Positions 1-11,690 of a stretch of 64,000 nt of DNA are shown here, piece after piece. The stretch spans positions 930,001 through 994,000 of the forward strand of contig CAJVGD010000006.1 in NCBI GenBank assembly GCA_910890315.1, in the 5' to 3' direction. The stretch comes from Serendipita indica DSM 11827 (Eukaryota; Basidiomycota; Agaricomycetes; Sebacinales; Serendipitaceae). Below the pieces are notes generated by a model. That model searched no databases and was not told where the DNA came from. It saw only the letters and a program-made list of their open reading frames with translations. Within the stretch, counting starts at the first letter, position 1; each line of letters begins with the position of its first letter. The position numbers and the translations under genes are program-made.

Positions 1-2053
1 AGGCCCATACCCGATGGTGGCGAGACCTCTCGTTTTCGCTTGCCCGTCGCTTTCGCTTTGGTCGGTTGCGTGCCCGATTCTTCCATATTAGTAGGAGCAA
101 TGGATGCTTGACTAAGACTGTGTTCGCTCTGCTCGACGACTGGGGTTACCGGCTCTTGTAGAATTGCCAATGCGGCAGCCGATAAGCTGTCCAAAGGGTT
201 GTCGGCGGGTTGGGCAAGAGCTGTCGCCAGAGATTCCTCCATCATTTCTTGCTTCAAGCTGGTCGGCGACGGGGGTGCAAGGCTTTGCATCTGCACATCC
301 CCACTGATGGCGCTTCGGACGGCGGAGCCTCCACATCTGAAACAGAGGACGGGTCGATTGTTGCGGTCTCGCGTCTTGTACAGATCGCGGTCCTCGAACA
401 AGAGTTGCTTGCTGTGACATCGCCATGAGAAGCTTGGTTCCAGAACGAGACCAATGACACTCACTTTCCCTTTGCCAGCTTCCACTTGCGCCCGTCAATG
501 TACCCACCACGTGGTCCCGTGACGACTTTATAAGGATGAGTAACAAGACCCGTAAAGATGGCAGACGAGGATGTATTCACCATTCTTATAATAGTGGCGA
601 ATCTCCTCTGGCAACTGGAATTCGGATGGATTTTTCGTCTTGAGCCGAGCGAGCAATGGACCAAACAGTTCGGTGCCAAACTGAGGACTGGGCGAAGGCA
701 TGCGCCCCGTGTCCTTGGAAAAGTGAAGAAAATTCAGTCCCATGTCCAGCAAGAATGACAAGAATGCGCTGAAGACGCCATAGCCGACCAGAGCTCCAAC
801 AGGTGGTGGGGCGACCAAGCAACATCAAAACAAACGGGGGGACTCACGAGGTAATCGTGCTCCGCGGAGCATTCCTGGCAGTACCAACCGCCTTCTGGGA
901 TCTCCTCTTTACCGCTTAGCCCGTCGATGGGTGGATTCAGGCAGAGCAGGTGAAAGCTGCGCGGACAGCTGTCACAGTAGACCAACGACCCACCGCCCTC
1001 ACGATCCGATGCGGATACGGGCAGATTAGACATGGAAGGGTGACTGTAGACCGTCGTCACACACGAGGCACACGCGTCGGACATCTGTGGGGAACGGTTT
1101 AGTCAAGGTCGCGCCAAAATGTCATAAAAACATTACGACGACATGTAAAAAGAGCATGTAGACGCACCTGTTGATATTCGACACCTCCTCGCCGGCCATA
1201 CCGCCGTCTTCGCTGGTCTTGTTTTTGCCCTTGTAGCGCACGGCCGAGACACCATCCGTGCCATAGAGTTCCTTGTTCTGATTGAAGACACTTGAAGAAC
1301 GCTCTTCGCTGACGGGTAGAGCCGCCTGACCTTCTGGTGTTGTGGAGGGTGCGATAGACGGTAATACAGGCGCCGTCCCAACGTCTTGCGGCCCAGATAT
1401 CGACTCGGAGAGTGTGAGCTTGACCTTTCTGCCACTCCTACGGATTGTAGAGGCATCTGGACCGGACATGGTGGGCGCTTGCCCGCCCAAGGGCGAAACC
1501 TGTCGACTGGCGCGAGTTGAAGCCGTTGTGGCAGGACCATTCTCTTTGGACGCTTCCTGCGAGATGGACGGAGGGAGTGTGGCATTGTTGGGCGTAGTTG
1601 TTCGTCCAGAGCTTCGCGTTGGAGGCCTTGCAGCCAGAGGACTAAGAACATAGCCAGCCGTTTTGTATCGTCGAGTCGCACGAAACAATGGTGAGCGCAG
1701 TATCAGCACAGTTTTCACAGATTCACATAGAATACGAACGGTTTCTCGTGTCTGGATCGCTTCTTCTTACGATGTTCGTCCAGCTCGCCGGCAGGGTGGA
1801 TCGTGCCGCCATCACTGAGGGTCAGGCTTATAGAGTTTACATAGGTAGAGCCTGGATCCAGCATGGGAAGATAGCTTAGCACGCTCGCGGGTTTCCTGTG
1901 ATGCGAATTGGACGGCGGGAACAAGCTCGACAGTGGAGGCGGCGAGGGAAGAATCTCTGTGGCCAGCCTCGGATCCGATGAAGGTAAGTGTCTTGGTTGA
2001 ACGGGTACAGGAGGCTCGGCGGCGAGGATAGCCCGAGCCTCGTCTGGCAGCAT
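1..2053 (-). CDS. Rco1-like PHD-finger protein (3' end outside window)
   Basis: Probable homologue of Rco1/Cph1, the PHD subunit of the Rpd3S histone deacetylase complex, which reads methylated histone H3 in transcribed chromatin. The start is the ATG at 2053 ([15 protein letters not shown]). The exons I can join run about 2053-1735, 1641-1169, 1084-848, then past about 700 to 1. A full PHD finger lies at 1084-850 (CASC, a [14 protein letters not shown] core, GGWYCQEC). It is followed by the family's linker ([13 protein letters not shown], then RHYYKN joined across an intron to [16 protein letters not shown]). A second finger begins at about 400 ([12 protein letters not shown]); its second half would lie beyond the window after a basic stretch ([14 protein letters not shown]). 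The last exon is open to base 1, so the gene is partial. Domain order matches Rco1 as I know it. Exact junctions near 700-850 are uncertain, and an upstream short exon is possible. Confidence 0.75.
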
Positions 2054-3025
2054 GCTCTCGAGAGACGGATGTGGACGGGTCCAAGTCAAGTTTGGAGAGT
2101 GGAGGACGAACGCATTGTTGCATGGGTGGCTAGTCGTACAGGAGAAGAAAGGAAAAAGCTTTACCAACATTCGACGGACATTTGTTTGAGCTTGCGATTC
2201 CCCGTCCGCGCCAATGCTAACCGTCGACTACTCGCGGCCGAGCAGCACGCAGCCAGCCAGGCGCGGGGTTATAAATCCATTTGTAGCATCATCCTAGGGA
2301 TGCTTTCATCCTTTTGAGCTACTAGAACGAGGAGATTATGCCTCTGATGGCACCACCTGGTAGCGGCGTTGCGGCGCTGTCTTCCAACGTCAGTCAACAA
2401 GAGGAACGCACAGAGCAGTACATACCTGCGTCATGGTACGAAATCGATGTGAAGATGCCGAGCATTCTTTGACATGTGCAACAGCTTGCGTCAGTCTCTA
2501 GGTGCGTGTCCCCTGCCAACAAAAGAGAATACCAAAAAAAAAAGAGGCTGTTTTGAATCAACCAAACGTCGAGACGGGCTTTGCAGAACGAGGCTTCAGA
2601 GGCTATGGCTGTTCAGTTTGTTGATAGTTTGAATGTATCGCCTAGTAGAGAGATCCGAGTGTCAACGTGATGTTGAATAAACAAGAGGTTGAGGTTGGTT
2701 TGCTTGAGACAGACAATCGAGGTCAGCGTTTGTTGGGTGTTGGTACTGAAAGAGGGAGAGAACATGATCCAGATGACAATCTACACGTAATATTGAGCAT
2801 ATTATGTCGATATATGGCGTCCAAGTAATTTTAGCGAATATAGCGGGGCTCAGGGCAGGAGGCAAGGACGGGCCAAATAAACCTGCTGACCAAACAAACG
2901 TGCAAGAGGCACAAAGATGAGCATCACAGGATTTTCCAGAGCAAGCACAGAGTCTCCTGGCGAGCAGCGGACGAGAGGATGGAGACGAGAACGAACCTTG
3001 ACGCCGTCCACATTATTGTTGGAGA
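2054..3025. other. Divergent intergenic region between PHD and forkhead genes
   Basis: About 970 bases separate the two start codons. It contains a short A-run near 2534 and no convincing reading frame. On the minus strand a TTTATAA-like element lies near 2270. It probably holds both 5' leaders and promoters. Confidence 0.4.
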
Positions 3026-4287
3026 ATGTCTGCGGCAGAGGACGAGCCAGCAGCGTCGACGAGCGCACCCAGGAGTGGAACTTACTATCCAGCACCCGAC
3101 GAGCTTGATCCAAACGTGCCCATCAACCTGAGCTCGTTGCGTGACGCCCCAGCAGGCGGAGACGGTAAACCGTTGTATTCGTACGCGACGCTCATCAGGC
3201 AAGTAATTAGAAATACTGGCCATAGTTTGTTATCGTAGGAGACTCATCGAGAGAGAGCACAGATATGCCATCAAGGGCTCACCTGAGAACCGGCTGTTGC
3301 TGGAAGAAATTTACTATGCAATCGAGCAAAGGTGCAGAGAGAACAATAAGAAACTTCGGACCGTTGGCTCAAACGTGAGATGCACAGGTATCCATATTTC
3401 AAGACGGCACCCGCGGGTTGGAAGGTGACAAGGATTTTACCACTGGTAGCTACAACTCAAATCTCACGCGTGACACAGAACTCTGTGCGGCACAACCTGT
3501 CCCTCAATTCTTGCTTTCAAAAGGTTCCTCGACCATTGACCGACCGTGGCAAGGGTTCGTACTGGACGGTCGACGACTCTGTAGACCCCAAGCAAGGCAT
3601 CCATCGCGTGCGGAGCCGTCGCAGGAAAAACAAACACGCGGGCGATCACACTGCGAGCCCGGGGCCCTATGGATTTGGATATGGAGGTGCAGATGGGTCG
3701 TACGACGCTTATGCCGCAATGTATCCGTACGGGTGAGAGTTTGTTAAAAATCAAATTTGCATGGAGACTGATGGGTCGCGTCTTCTAGATACGAAAATGC
3801 CATGTTTCCTCCGCATTTTGCACCACCGGGCGGCGAGATGACAGGTGCTCCGATGACATTCGCCGATGGACAATCGTCGCTCGGGGCGACAACATCAGCT
3901 GGTGCTTCTGCGGGAGGACAGGCAGCGACGACGACGACGACAACGACGACAACGGCCACCACAATTACCGCGCCGGGACCTGGGGCTTCTTCTTCCTCCG
4001 ACCATGGACCTGAGAATGTAGATTGGAAGGGGTTGTACCTGAGTGAACTGGAGCGACTCAAGACGATTACACGTGAGCAAGACAAAGAGGAGGCACCGCA
4101 AGAATGGTACAGGATGATGAGCATGCGCCTGCGAATGGGGATGATGGGGCTGGCGCCCTTTACGGGAATCGAGCAGCAGACGAGCCATCTGCGCTCACAC
4201 CATCGGCACGATCTGCATGGGGTGCTCGAGCACGAGGCAATGGATGACAGCGGAGTAATGGAGGAAGACGATGAAGAGGACGAGTAG
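3026..4287 (+). CDS. Forkhead transcription factor
   Basis: A 351-residue nuclear DNA-binding protein. Exons are 3026-3198, 3239-3331, 3388-3424, 3479-3732 and 3789-4287, which add to an exact reading frame. The forkhead domain runs from about residue 50: [12 protein letters not shown], then [18 protein letters not shown] (helix 2), then [19 protein letters not shown] (recognition helix) and [10 protein letters not shown], followed by a basic tail ([11 protein letters not shown]). The recognition helix is split by an intron at WK/NSVRHN. The first intron (3199-3238, 40 bases) begins GCAAGT and can only be spliced in frame as GC-AG. The C-terminal half has a threonine tract, a Ser run and an acidic end (EEDDEEDE). 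The target genes cannot be read from sequence. Family assignment is firm; assignment to a named yeast forkhead is not. Confidence 0.9.
3928..3954 (+). repeat. ACG/ACA triplet repeat encoding poly-threonine
   Basis: Nine consecutive threonine codons, mostly ACG with two ACA, inside the last exon of the forkhead gene. It is a coding microsatellite and likely to vary in length between strains. Confidence 0.85.
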
Positions 4288-4887
4288 TTCTAGGGCCGGG
4301 GTTTGTGCATTTCGGTCCAGAGCCAAAGTCCGAGCTGAAACGAGAAATAAGAAGCTGTGTATATGGTTTGCACTGATGAAGTTTCATCGAAGAAACCTCT
4401 TTTGGGATGACAGCGGATAGATAACGACCGAGTGTGCCTGCGATAGTGGGGGATTCCTCGGGGAAGCTCGGGGAAACTGGAGGCCCTTGGCCCATTCAGA
4501 GGCCTCACGAGGTGTCAACACTGTCTGAAAATTGGCTAAAGGATGTAGCAGATGGAGTGTAGAAAACTGTGTGGCCAGCTCCAAACCACCAACCTTTTAG
4601 TCACTTTTGTCATCTTCGGCCAAAGCCGTCTCCATGACTGCCGGGGAAGATGTTTGGGCGACAAACGCGGGGAATCAGGCAGTGAGAATGTGAAATGAAT
4701 CTCGAGTGTGTGCCCCTGAGCAGCTGACAATTCTATATTTCTCGACGCGGAAACTGCGGCAGCACTTGCGGCCGAGGATGGCCCGGGTCCCAACGAGGGC
4801 AATACTCGTAAACCTATAAAAGCTCGCACCAGAATCGTTCACTTTGTTTCCCCAGCTCCTCCTTCGATCTCGACAAAGGACTCGCAA
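4288..4887. other. Intergenic region with TATA box of sugar porter copy 1
   Basis: Contains the 3' end of the forkhead transcript and the promoter of the next gene. TATAAAAG at 4815-4822 lies about 65 bases before the ATG at 4888. A pyrimidine-rich leader (CCCCAGCTCCTCCTTCG) sits just upstream of the start. No other gene seen. Confidence 0.55.
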
Positions 4888-6655
4888 ATGGCTCCCAACA
4901 CTGGTGTCGCCTCGGCTGCTGGCCGTTCGATGGATCCCTCCATGCTCCACTCTGGTTTGTAACCCCCCCGCCGCCTTTGCTTGGCTGGCTCCTTTTCTTG
5001 TTACTCATCTTCATCACAGGAAAATGGTGGAACCACGGCCATATTGTCAAGCTCAACTTGCTGCTCATCATCCCCCTCATCACCTCGTATGCCAACGGTT
5101 TCGACGGTTCGATGATGAACGGTCTCCAGTCGGTCGAGCACTGGAAGTCTGTGAGTAAAATTGTCCACTCGGATGCAAACTTTGATCCTGATGCGCTTCT
5201 TAGTACTTTGGCTATCCAAAGCCCGAGGATCTCGGTCTCTTCAACGCCATCCAGTCCATTGGTGCCTTCTGCGCCATTCCCATCTCGCCATACATCTCTG
5301 ATGGTCTTGGTCGCAAGAACGGTATTGCCATTGGTGCCGCCATTGTCCTCGTCGGTGCTATCCTCCAAACGGCTACCCAGAACCTTGGCATGTTCGTCGG
5401 TTCCCGTTTCCTCGTCGGTTTCGGAACCACCTTTGCCCAGATGGCTTCTCCTCTTCTCATCTCCGAGGTTGCCTACCCAACTCACCGTGCTCCCCTCACC
5501 TCGCTCTACAACACCCTCTGGTTCTCTGGCTCCATCGTTGCCGCCTGGTCGACTTTCGGTACCTTCCGCATCAACAGTGACTGGTCCTGGCGTATTCCCT
5601 CGGCTCTCCAGGGTCTCTCGTCGATCATCCAGCTCCTCTTCGTCTGGTTCCTTCCCGAGTCTCCTCGTTGGTTGATCAATCGCGGTCGTGATGAAGAGGC
5701 CAAGGCCATCCTTGCCCGCTTCCACGCCGATGGTGATGCGTCGCACCCACTCGTCTCGTTTGAGTACAACGAAATCAAGGAGGCCCTCGCTCTCGAATCC
5801 GAGGCTGCTCGCGTCTCTTGGCTCGATCTCTTCCGCACCCCCGGTAACCGTCGCCGCATGAGGATCATCGTGAGTGGCCCTTTTTCCCCCAAAATCTGAA
5901 CTCTCTCACTTACCTATTTTATCCAGATCGGTATCGGTGTCTTCTCCCAGTGGTCCGGAAACGGTCTCATCTCCTACTACCTCACCAAGGTCCTCGACGG
6001 TATTGGAATCACGAGCTCTAACGACCAGACTCTTCTTAACGGTATCCTCGCCATCTACAACTTTATCATTGCCATCTCTGCCTCCATGTCCGTCGAGAAG
6101 GTTGGACGTCGCCCACTCTTCATCATCTCGACCGCTGGTATGCTTGTCGCCTACGCTATCATCACTGCCATGTCCGGAACGTACGAGAAGACCAAGAACG
6201 CTGATGCTGGACGTACCCTCCTCGCATTCGTCTTCATCTTCAACGGTTTCTACGCCATCGCCTATACTCCTCTCCTCGTCTCGTACACTGTCGAAATTCT
6301 TCCTTTCCTCATTCGTGCCAAGGGTCTCGCTGCGATGAACTTCTCCGTCATGGGTGCCATCATCTTCAACCAGTACACCAACCCCATCGCCCTCGACGCT
6401 CTCAAGTGGAAGTACTACCTCATCTACACGATCTGGCTCGTGTTCGAGTTGGTCTACGTCTGGCTCTGGGCCACCGAGACCAAGGGTCGTTCGCTCGAGG
6501 AGACTGCAGCCCTGTTCGATGGTGAGGATGCCGTCGCAGAGCTTGCCAACCGCACTGGCCACGATATGGCCGAGTCTCGCGGTGTCAAGCGCGCTGGCTC
6601 GGATTCGCAGGACGAGAAGCTCAACATTGAGCACTCTCACCGCGAGGTTGCCTGA
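4888..6655 (+). CDS. Lactose-permease-like MFS sugar porter, copy 1
   Basis: A 530-residue plasma-membrane sugar transporter of the major facilitator superfamily, closest in pattern to fungal Lac12-type permeases; substrate unproven. Exons are 4888-4954, 5020-5150, 5204-5869 and 5927-6655 and give one open frame. Family signatures: SYANGFDGSMMNGLQ in the first segment, SDGLGRKNG in loop 2-3, VGSRFLVGFGTTFAQ, the PESPRWLINRGR sugar-porter motif before the central loop, VEKVGRRPLF in loop 8-9, and ATETKGRSLEE after the last helix. About twelve hydrophobic segments are spread along it. It is the only plus-strand member of the four-gene array and faces copy 2 tail to tail. It has no break and is more diverged than copies 3 and 4 are from each other. 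Confidence 0.93.
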
Positions 6656-7935
6656 GTTTCTTCTTCTTTCGTCTGAGAAAATTGTCTGGAAAAAATATCC
6701 GTTCTATTTGCTTACGGCTGGCCAAGACTGTATGATAACGTCCTCGATCATGGGTGAATGTCATCCCTTGAAAAGGCCCCTTTTGTGTGATTTTGAGCAC
6801 GACTTGGTATTTCGCAATCTTACCGAGTAAATGTCGCGTTCCATTTTGAGTGGCCGTACCTATCTCGAATCCTTTGAGAAGCATCTGCATAGAGTATGTA
6901 TGCGATCCTATTATGCCGTGCACTGAACGATCGCGGGCTGGGGCTGAATCTTTTGCTGTTTTCTGTGCGGCTTCTCGCACGGGCTGTGTGACATGGAAAC
7001 TTGCGAACCTGGCTGTCATCAATCTCAATCCGCGTTATCGGGATGCCCCATAGTGATCACCTCGGGTGTGTCAGTTCAACCCTTGGTATTTTTCCGCGGG
7101 GCCGTACCTTCGGTGACTTGGTGATAGCCTGCATTGAGATCGAAGCACCCAGGTTCGGGAATTCTATGATCACGGGTCAGCTTGTGTATGGCTTGGTTCC
7201 CACTTGTCAGGCCGTTTGCGGAGAGTGGCGAAATGCCGAATTTCATCTTTGTATTTGCCTTGTCTGCTTGCTTCCGACGCCTTCTGAGCCATCATCTGTA
7301 TTGTAGGTATATCTATTTGATTTTGATTTGCTTCCTGGGTCGCTCTGTGTGTTCTAGGCATTAGTGTACGTAAGTCATTGAGCATGCCACCTGCGTACCT
7401 CCAGGACGATTCACACGTTGCGAACAGAAGGGCCACTGCTTACACGATTTATTTCCGAGTAATATCGATCGGTAGCTGGGTCGTTTTCCTTGCCCTGGCT
7501 GCGCACGCCTGTTCATGGCTCAATCCCCCCCTATAATGTCAGACAAGGTCGTTAACCGGTTAACCAAAAAAAAAAAAGGTTGTAGTCTGTCGTCCCCTAA
7601 ATGTATCATTATTAGGATTGCAGTGCGTTGCAACTGAACAGACGTAGCTTTTTGAGCAGCGATCTCACTGCACTCTTTATGCCTGAGGCTGGGAAGTAGA
7701 AGCTAAGTTCTTGGCTTAAACGCTCGTATTTGATCTGTAAAAGTGTGAGCACTCGATTATGAGATTCAAGGTAAGCATACGTACCAGTAAGCTCACTCTG
7801 AGTGCTTCTCGAGTTTGGAAGCATACTCAAAGTCCCACCAAAACGGCCTTGGAAAAAAGATGACATTCAATGCCTAGAAGGCCATTACGCACATAAAACG
7901 GAAAGGTTTCCACAGAGAGCTTTATCGGACAAGAC
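6656..7935. other. Gene-free stretch between convergent sugar porter copies
   Basis: About 1.28 kb with only short overlapping frames, none with recognisable content. It should carry the 3' ends of copies 1 and 2. An A-run lies at about 7565-7577. Confidence 0.4.
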
Positions 7936-9626
7936 TCAGGCAATCTCGCGCTTAGAATGCTCAATGTTGAGCTTCTCGTCCTGCGAGTCCGAGCCATCAT
8001 GTTTGAGTTGGGCCATGTCGTGTCCAGTCCGATTGCTGAGCTCGGCGACTGCGTCCTCGCCGTCGAACAGGGCTGCGGTCTCCTCGAGCGAACGACCCTT
8101 GGTCTCGGTGGCCCAGAGCCAGACGTAGACCAACTCAAACACGAGCCAGATCGTATAGACGAGGTAGTACTTCCACTTGAGGGCAGCGAAGGCGATGGGG
8201 TTGGTGTACTGGTTGAAGATGATGGAACCCATGACGGAGAAGTTCATCGCAGCGAGACCCTTGGCACGGATGAGGAAAGGAAGAATTTCAACAGTGTACG
8301 AGACGAGGAGAGGTGTGTAGGCGATGTCGTAGAAACCGTTGAAGATGAATACGAAAGCGAGGAGCGTGCGACCAGCACCGACTGACTGGTTCTTCTCATA
8401 TGTCCCGGCCATGGCGGTGATGTGGCATAGGAGACAAGCATACCAGCGGTCGAGATGATGAAGAATGGGCGACGACCAACCCTCTCGACGGTCATGGAGG
8501 CACCGGTAGCAACGATAAAGTTGAAGATAGCAAGGATGCCATTAACGAGGGTCTGATCGTTAGAGCTTGTGATGCCAATACCGTCGAGGACCTTGGTGAG
8601 GTAGTAGGAGATGATGCCGTTTCCAGACAATTGGGAGAAGACACCGATCCCGAGCTGTATGAATATGAGTACAAGATTAGTGTGGAAATAGGATGTGACT
8701 CACAATGATCCTCATGCGGCGACGGTTGCCTGGAGTGCGGAAGAGATCGAGCCAAGAGACGCGGGCAGCCTCAGCTTCGAGAGCGATGGCCTCCTTGATC
8801 TCATTGTACTCGAATGAGATGAGTGGATGTGACCCATCACCACCAGCATGGTAGCGGGCAAGGATAGCCTTAGCCTCCTCATCACGACCTCGGTTGATCA
8901 ACCAACGAGGAGACTCGGGAAGGAACCAGACAAAGAGGAGCTGGATGATTGACGAGAGACCCTGGAGAGCCGAGGGAATGCGCCAGGACCAGTCACTGTT
9001 GATGCGGAAGGTACCGAAAGTCGTCCAAGCAGCAACAATGGAGCCAGAGAACCAGAGGGAGTTGTAGAGCGAGGTGAGAGGACAAATTCAACTTCAGAAT
9101 GGCGAAAGACGAAGCCATCACGGGCAAAATGGTTCAAACCGATGAACGAACCGGGGAACTCACCAAAATTACTGAACTGTATAGCTCTGAAGATAGCACC
9201 AATGAACAATAAAGGCGCTCAACAGCATTATTCTCGCATTTCTGCGACCAGAATACGCGAAACATGTGCGACAGAAATGGCGCGAAGCTATCTTGGTCCT
9301 CTTCCGTCGGATAGTGGAAATACTAAAAGTGACTCAGTGTAAATACCACTGGATTCGAGCTCAATAAAAATCTACTCACAGCTTTCCAGCGCTCGACCGA
9401 CTGGAGACCGTTCATCATCGAACCGTCGAAACCGTTGGCATACGAGGTGATGAGGGGGATGATGAGCAGCAAGTTGAGCTTGACAATATGACTGTGGTTC
9501 CACCATTTGCCTAAAATGAAGGTTGAGCGACATGTAAACCTGATCCACGCATTACTGACCAGTATGTAGCATAGCGGGGTCCAAAGACCGACCACCAGCC
9601 GACGCAATACCAGTATTAGGAGCCAT
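7936..9626 (-). pseudogene. Sugar porter copy 2, decayed
   Basis: Same four-exon plan as its neighbours: exon 1 9626-9560, exon 2 9510-9380, exon 3 9322-8704, exon 4 8654-7936. Exons 1 and 2 and their splice sites are intact. Exon 3 is 619 bases against 666 in the other copies, and its 5' part (about 9080-9300) is heavily scrambled, so the GRK loop and the VGSRFLVGF region cannot be read. Exon 4 has lost one base near 8420 in the SYAIIAAM segment, shifting frame. The last third (TETKGRSLEE and tail) is still well preserved. No full-length transporter is encoded. Decay looks recent because flanks and promoter are almost identical to copy 3. Confidence 0.85.
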
Positions 9627-11690
9627 TTGGGAGTCCTTATCGAGGTCGAAGCAGGGAGCTGGCAAAGGAGTCGATGAGCAATCGGGCGAGCCTTATAAAT
9701 GCGGGAATTGGATTTGGCTGACTTCTGCACTCGGTGTTCCCGCAACGCATCTCCGTAAAAAATATTACACCCTCTCACCCTAATATCCTGCCATTGGATA
9801 CAGACCTTCACATAACACGAGCAGTCACCGAACCGCAGACGGCCCCCCGGAGAAATACCAAGGGTAAGTGCCGAGATAATCGCTATATATAGGGTTCACG
9901 GAATTTTAGGCCGCATTTTGCGCCCGACGCCGTGGTATTAAGTAGGAGGGTTGCAATATTTCGTGCGGATATTCGCTCCGCAAAACCGAACCCAGGAGCC
10001 AGCCAAATTCAGTCCCCATTTCAACTGCTCATATCGATGCCCCGTGCAATATCACCAATAATCCGAACAATTAGACATCGGAGATCAAATAGTACGATGA
10101 AGCATCACACGATGGTCCAAAATGGTATTTGGGGATCCAGGCTTCAGGTCCTCTTCGAAGTTGAACACAAGGTGCGGTGTCCGGCCATGTTGCTGATAGT
10201 TTGGTGTTGGAGGGTCTTCACATGGGTCTGCTTGATTGGCAAGAAAGTGAATATGGGCACGGCTTTGGGCGACCGCGGGCACCCTGGTTTATTCCATGTC
10301 CCGTCTCGAAAATGAGACAGAAATTCTCGATACTGTTCACTATTCGTCAAATACAAAATGCACAATAAGGGTCAATCGTTGGCTCCGATCGATTCTTCGT
10401 TCCAGCCGTGCAAAGGTTGTGCGCGCACTTCAGCGTTACTTGTAATTTCCTGCTCACGTACTACCACACCAGACAGGTGTCAAATAGTGTAAAATTTCCG
10501 TCCGCTGACCAGTCATAGACTCATGCACTCGACTTTTAGCCTTCGATGGCCTCTGGATGGCATAATCGTCGAGACAGGTAGAGCTGTCCATCGACGAAAG
10601 TATGCGGGAGTAGGCTTATCTACTACTATGCTCACCTTGTTCGAATAGTAAAACAGTTGACTTGAAGTCACACTACAGTGGTCTGTTCAAAGGATGGCAT
10701 TCAGCGCCTGAGTGACCGTTAAGCACATGGAACGGATGCGTTTCCAGGAAACTTTCTCCGACAAGACTTAGGCAACCTCGCGATGAGAATGCTCAATGTT
10801 GAGCTTCTCGTCTTGCGAATCCGACCCAGTGTGTTTGACTTGGGTCATGTCTTGTCCAGTCCGATTGCTGAGCTCGGCGACTGCGTCCTCGCCGTCGAAC
10901 AGGGCTGCAGTATCCTCCTCGAGCGAACGACCCTTGGTCTCGGTCGCCCAAAGCCAGCCAACATAGACCAACTCGAACATGAGCCAGATCGTATAGACGA
11001 GATAGTACTTCCACTTGAGAGCGCTGTAGGCGATAGGGTTGGTGTACTGGTTGAAGATGATGGCACCCATGACGGAGAAGTTCATCGCGGCGAGACCTTT
11101 GGCACGAATGAGGAAAGGAAGAATCTCGATGGTGTAAGAGACGAGGAGAGGAGTATAAGCAATGGCGTAGAAACCGTTGAAAACGAAGACAAAGGCGAGG
11201 AGCGCGCGACCCGCCCCCGAGTTCTGAGTCTTCTCGTATGTTGCGGACATTGCGGCGATGATGGCATAGGAGACAAGCATACCAGCGGTCGAGATGACGA
11301 AGAGTGGACGACGTCCAACCTTCTCGACGGTCATAGAGGCTGAGATGGCAATGATGAAGTTGTAGATTGCAAGGATGCCATTAACGAGGGTCTGATCGTT
11401 AGAGCTTGTGATGCCAATACCGTCGAGGAGCTTTCCGAGATAGTAGGAGATGAGACCGTTTCCAGACCACTGGGAGAAGACACCGATACCGAGCTGTATA
11501 GATATGAATACGAAATTTATTTGGAAATGCGTAGAGACTCACGATGATCCTCATGCGGCGGCGGTTGCCTGGAGTGCGGAAGAGATCGAGCCAAGAGACG
11601 CGGGCAGCCTCAGCCTCGAGAGCGATGGCCTCCTTAATCTCATTGTACTCGAACGCAATGAGTGGATGTGACGCATCACCATCGGCGTGA
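9296..11690. repeat. Left arm of tandem duplication
   Basis: Nearly identical to 12182-14567, at an offset of 2886 bases at the left end falling to 2877 at the right. It covers exons 1-2 and promoter of copy 2, about 1.1 kb of intergenic DNA, and exon 4 plus part of exon 3 of copy 3. The falling offset comes from five small extra insertions in this arm: near 10417, 10601, 10648, 10912 and 10957. Confidence 0.85.
9627..10767. other. Promoter of copy 2 and 3' flank of copy 3
   Basis: Part of the duplicated arm. TTATAAA at 9693-9699, read on the minus strand as TTTATAA, lies about 65 bases before the copy 2 start. A second element, TATATATA, is near 9890. The short open frames here are repeated unchanged in the other arm because of duplication, not selection; I see no gene. 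Confidence 0.5.

Noticed and set aside
4814-5746. 310-residue minus-strand open frame
   Set aside because: It is the antisense shadow of sugar porter copy 1; its Glu/Asp/Gly-rich content follows from the codon bias of the sense gene.
5906-6640. 244-residue minus-strand acidic frame
   Set aside because: Antisense of the last exon of sugar porter copy 1; the same shadow recurs over copies 2, 3 and 4.
9932-10315. 127-residue frame found again unchanged at 12819-13202
   Set aside because: Repetition comes from the duplicated arm, not from selection on a protein; no domain and no start context.
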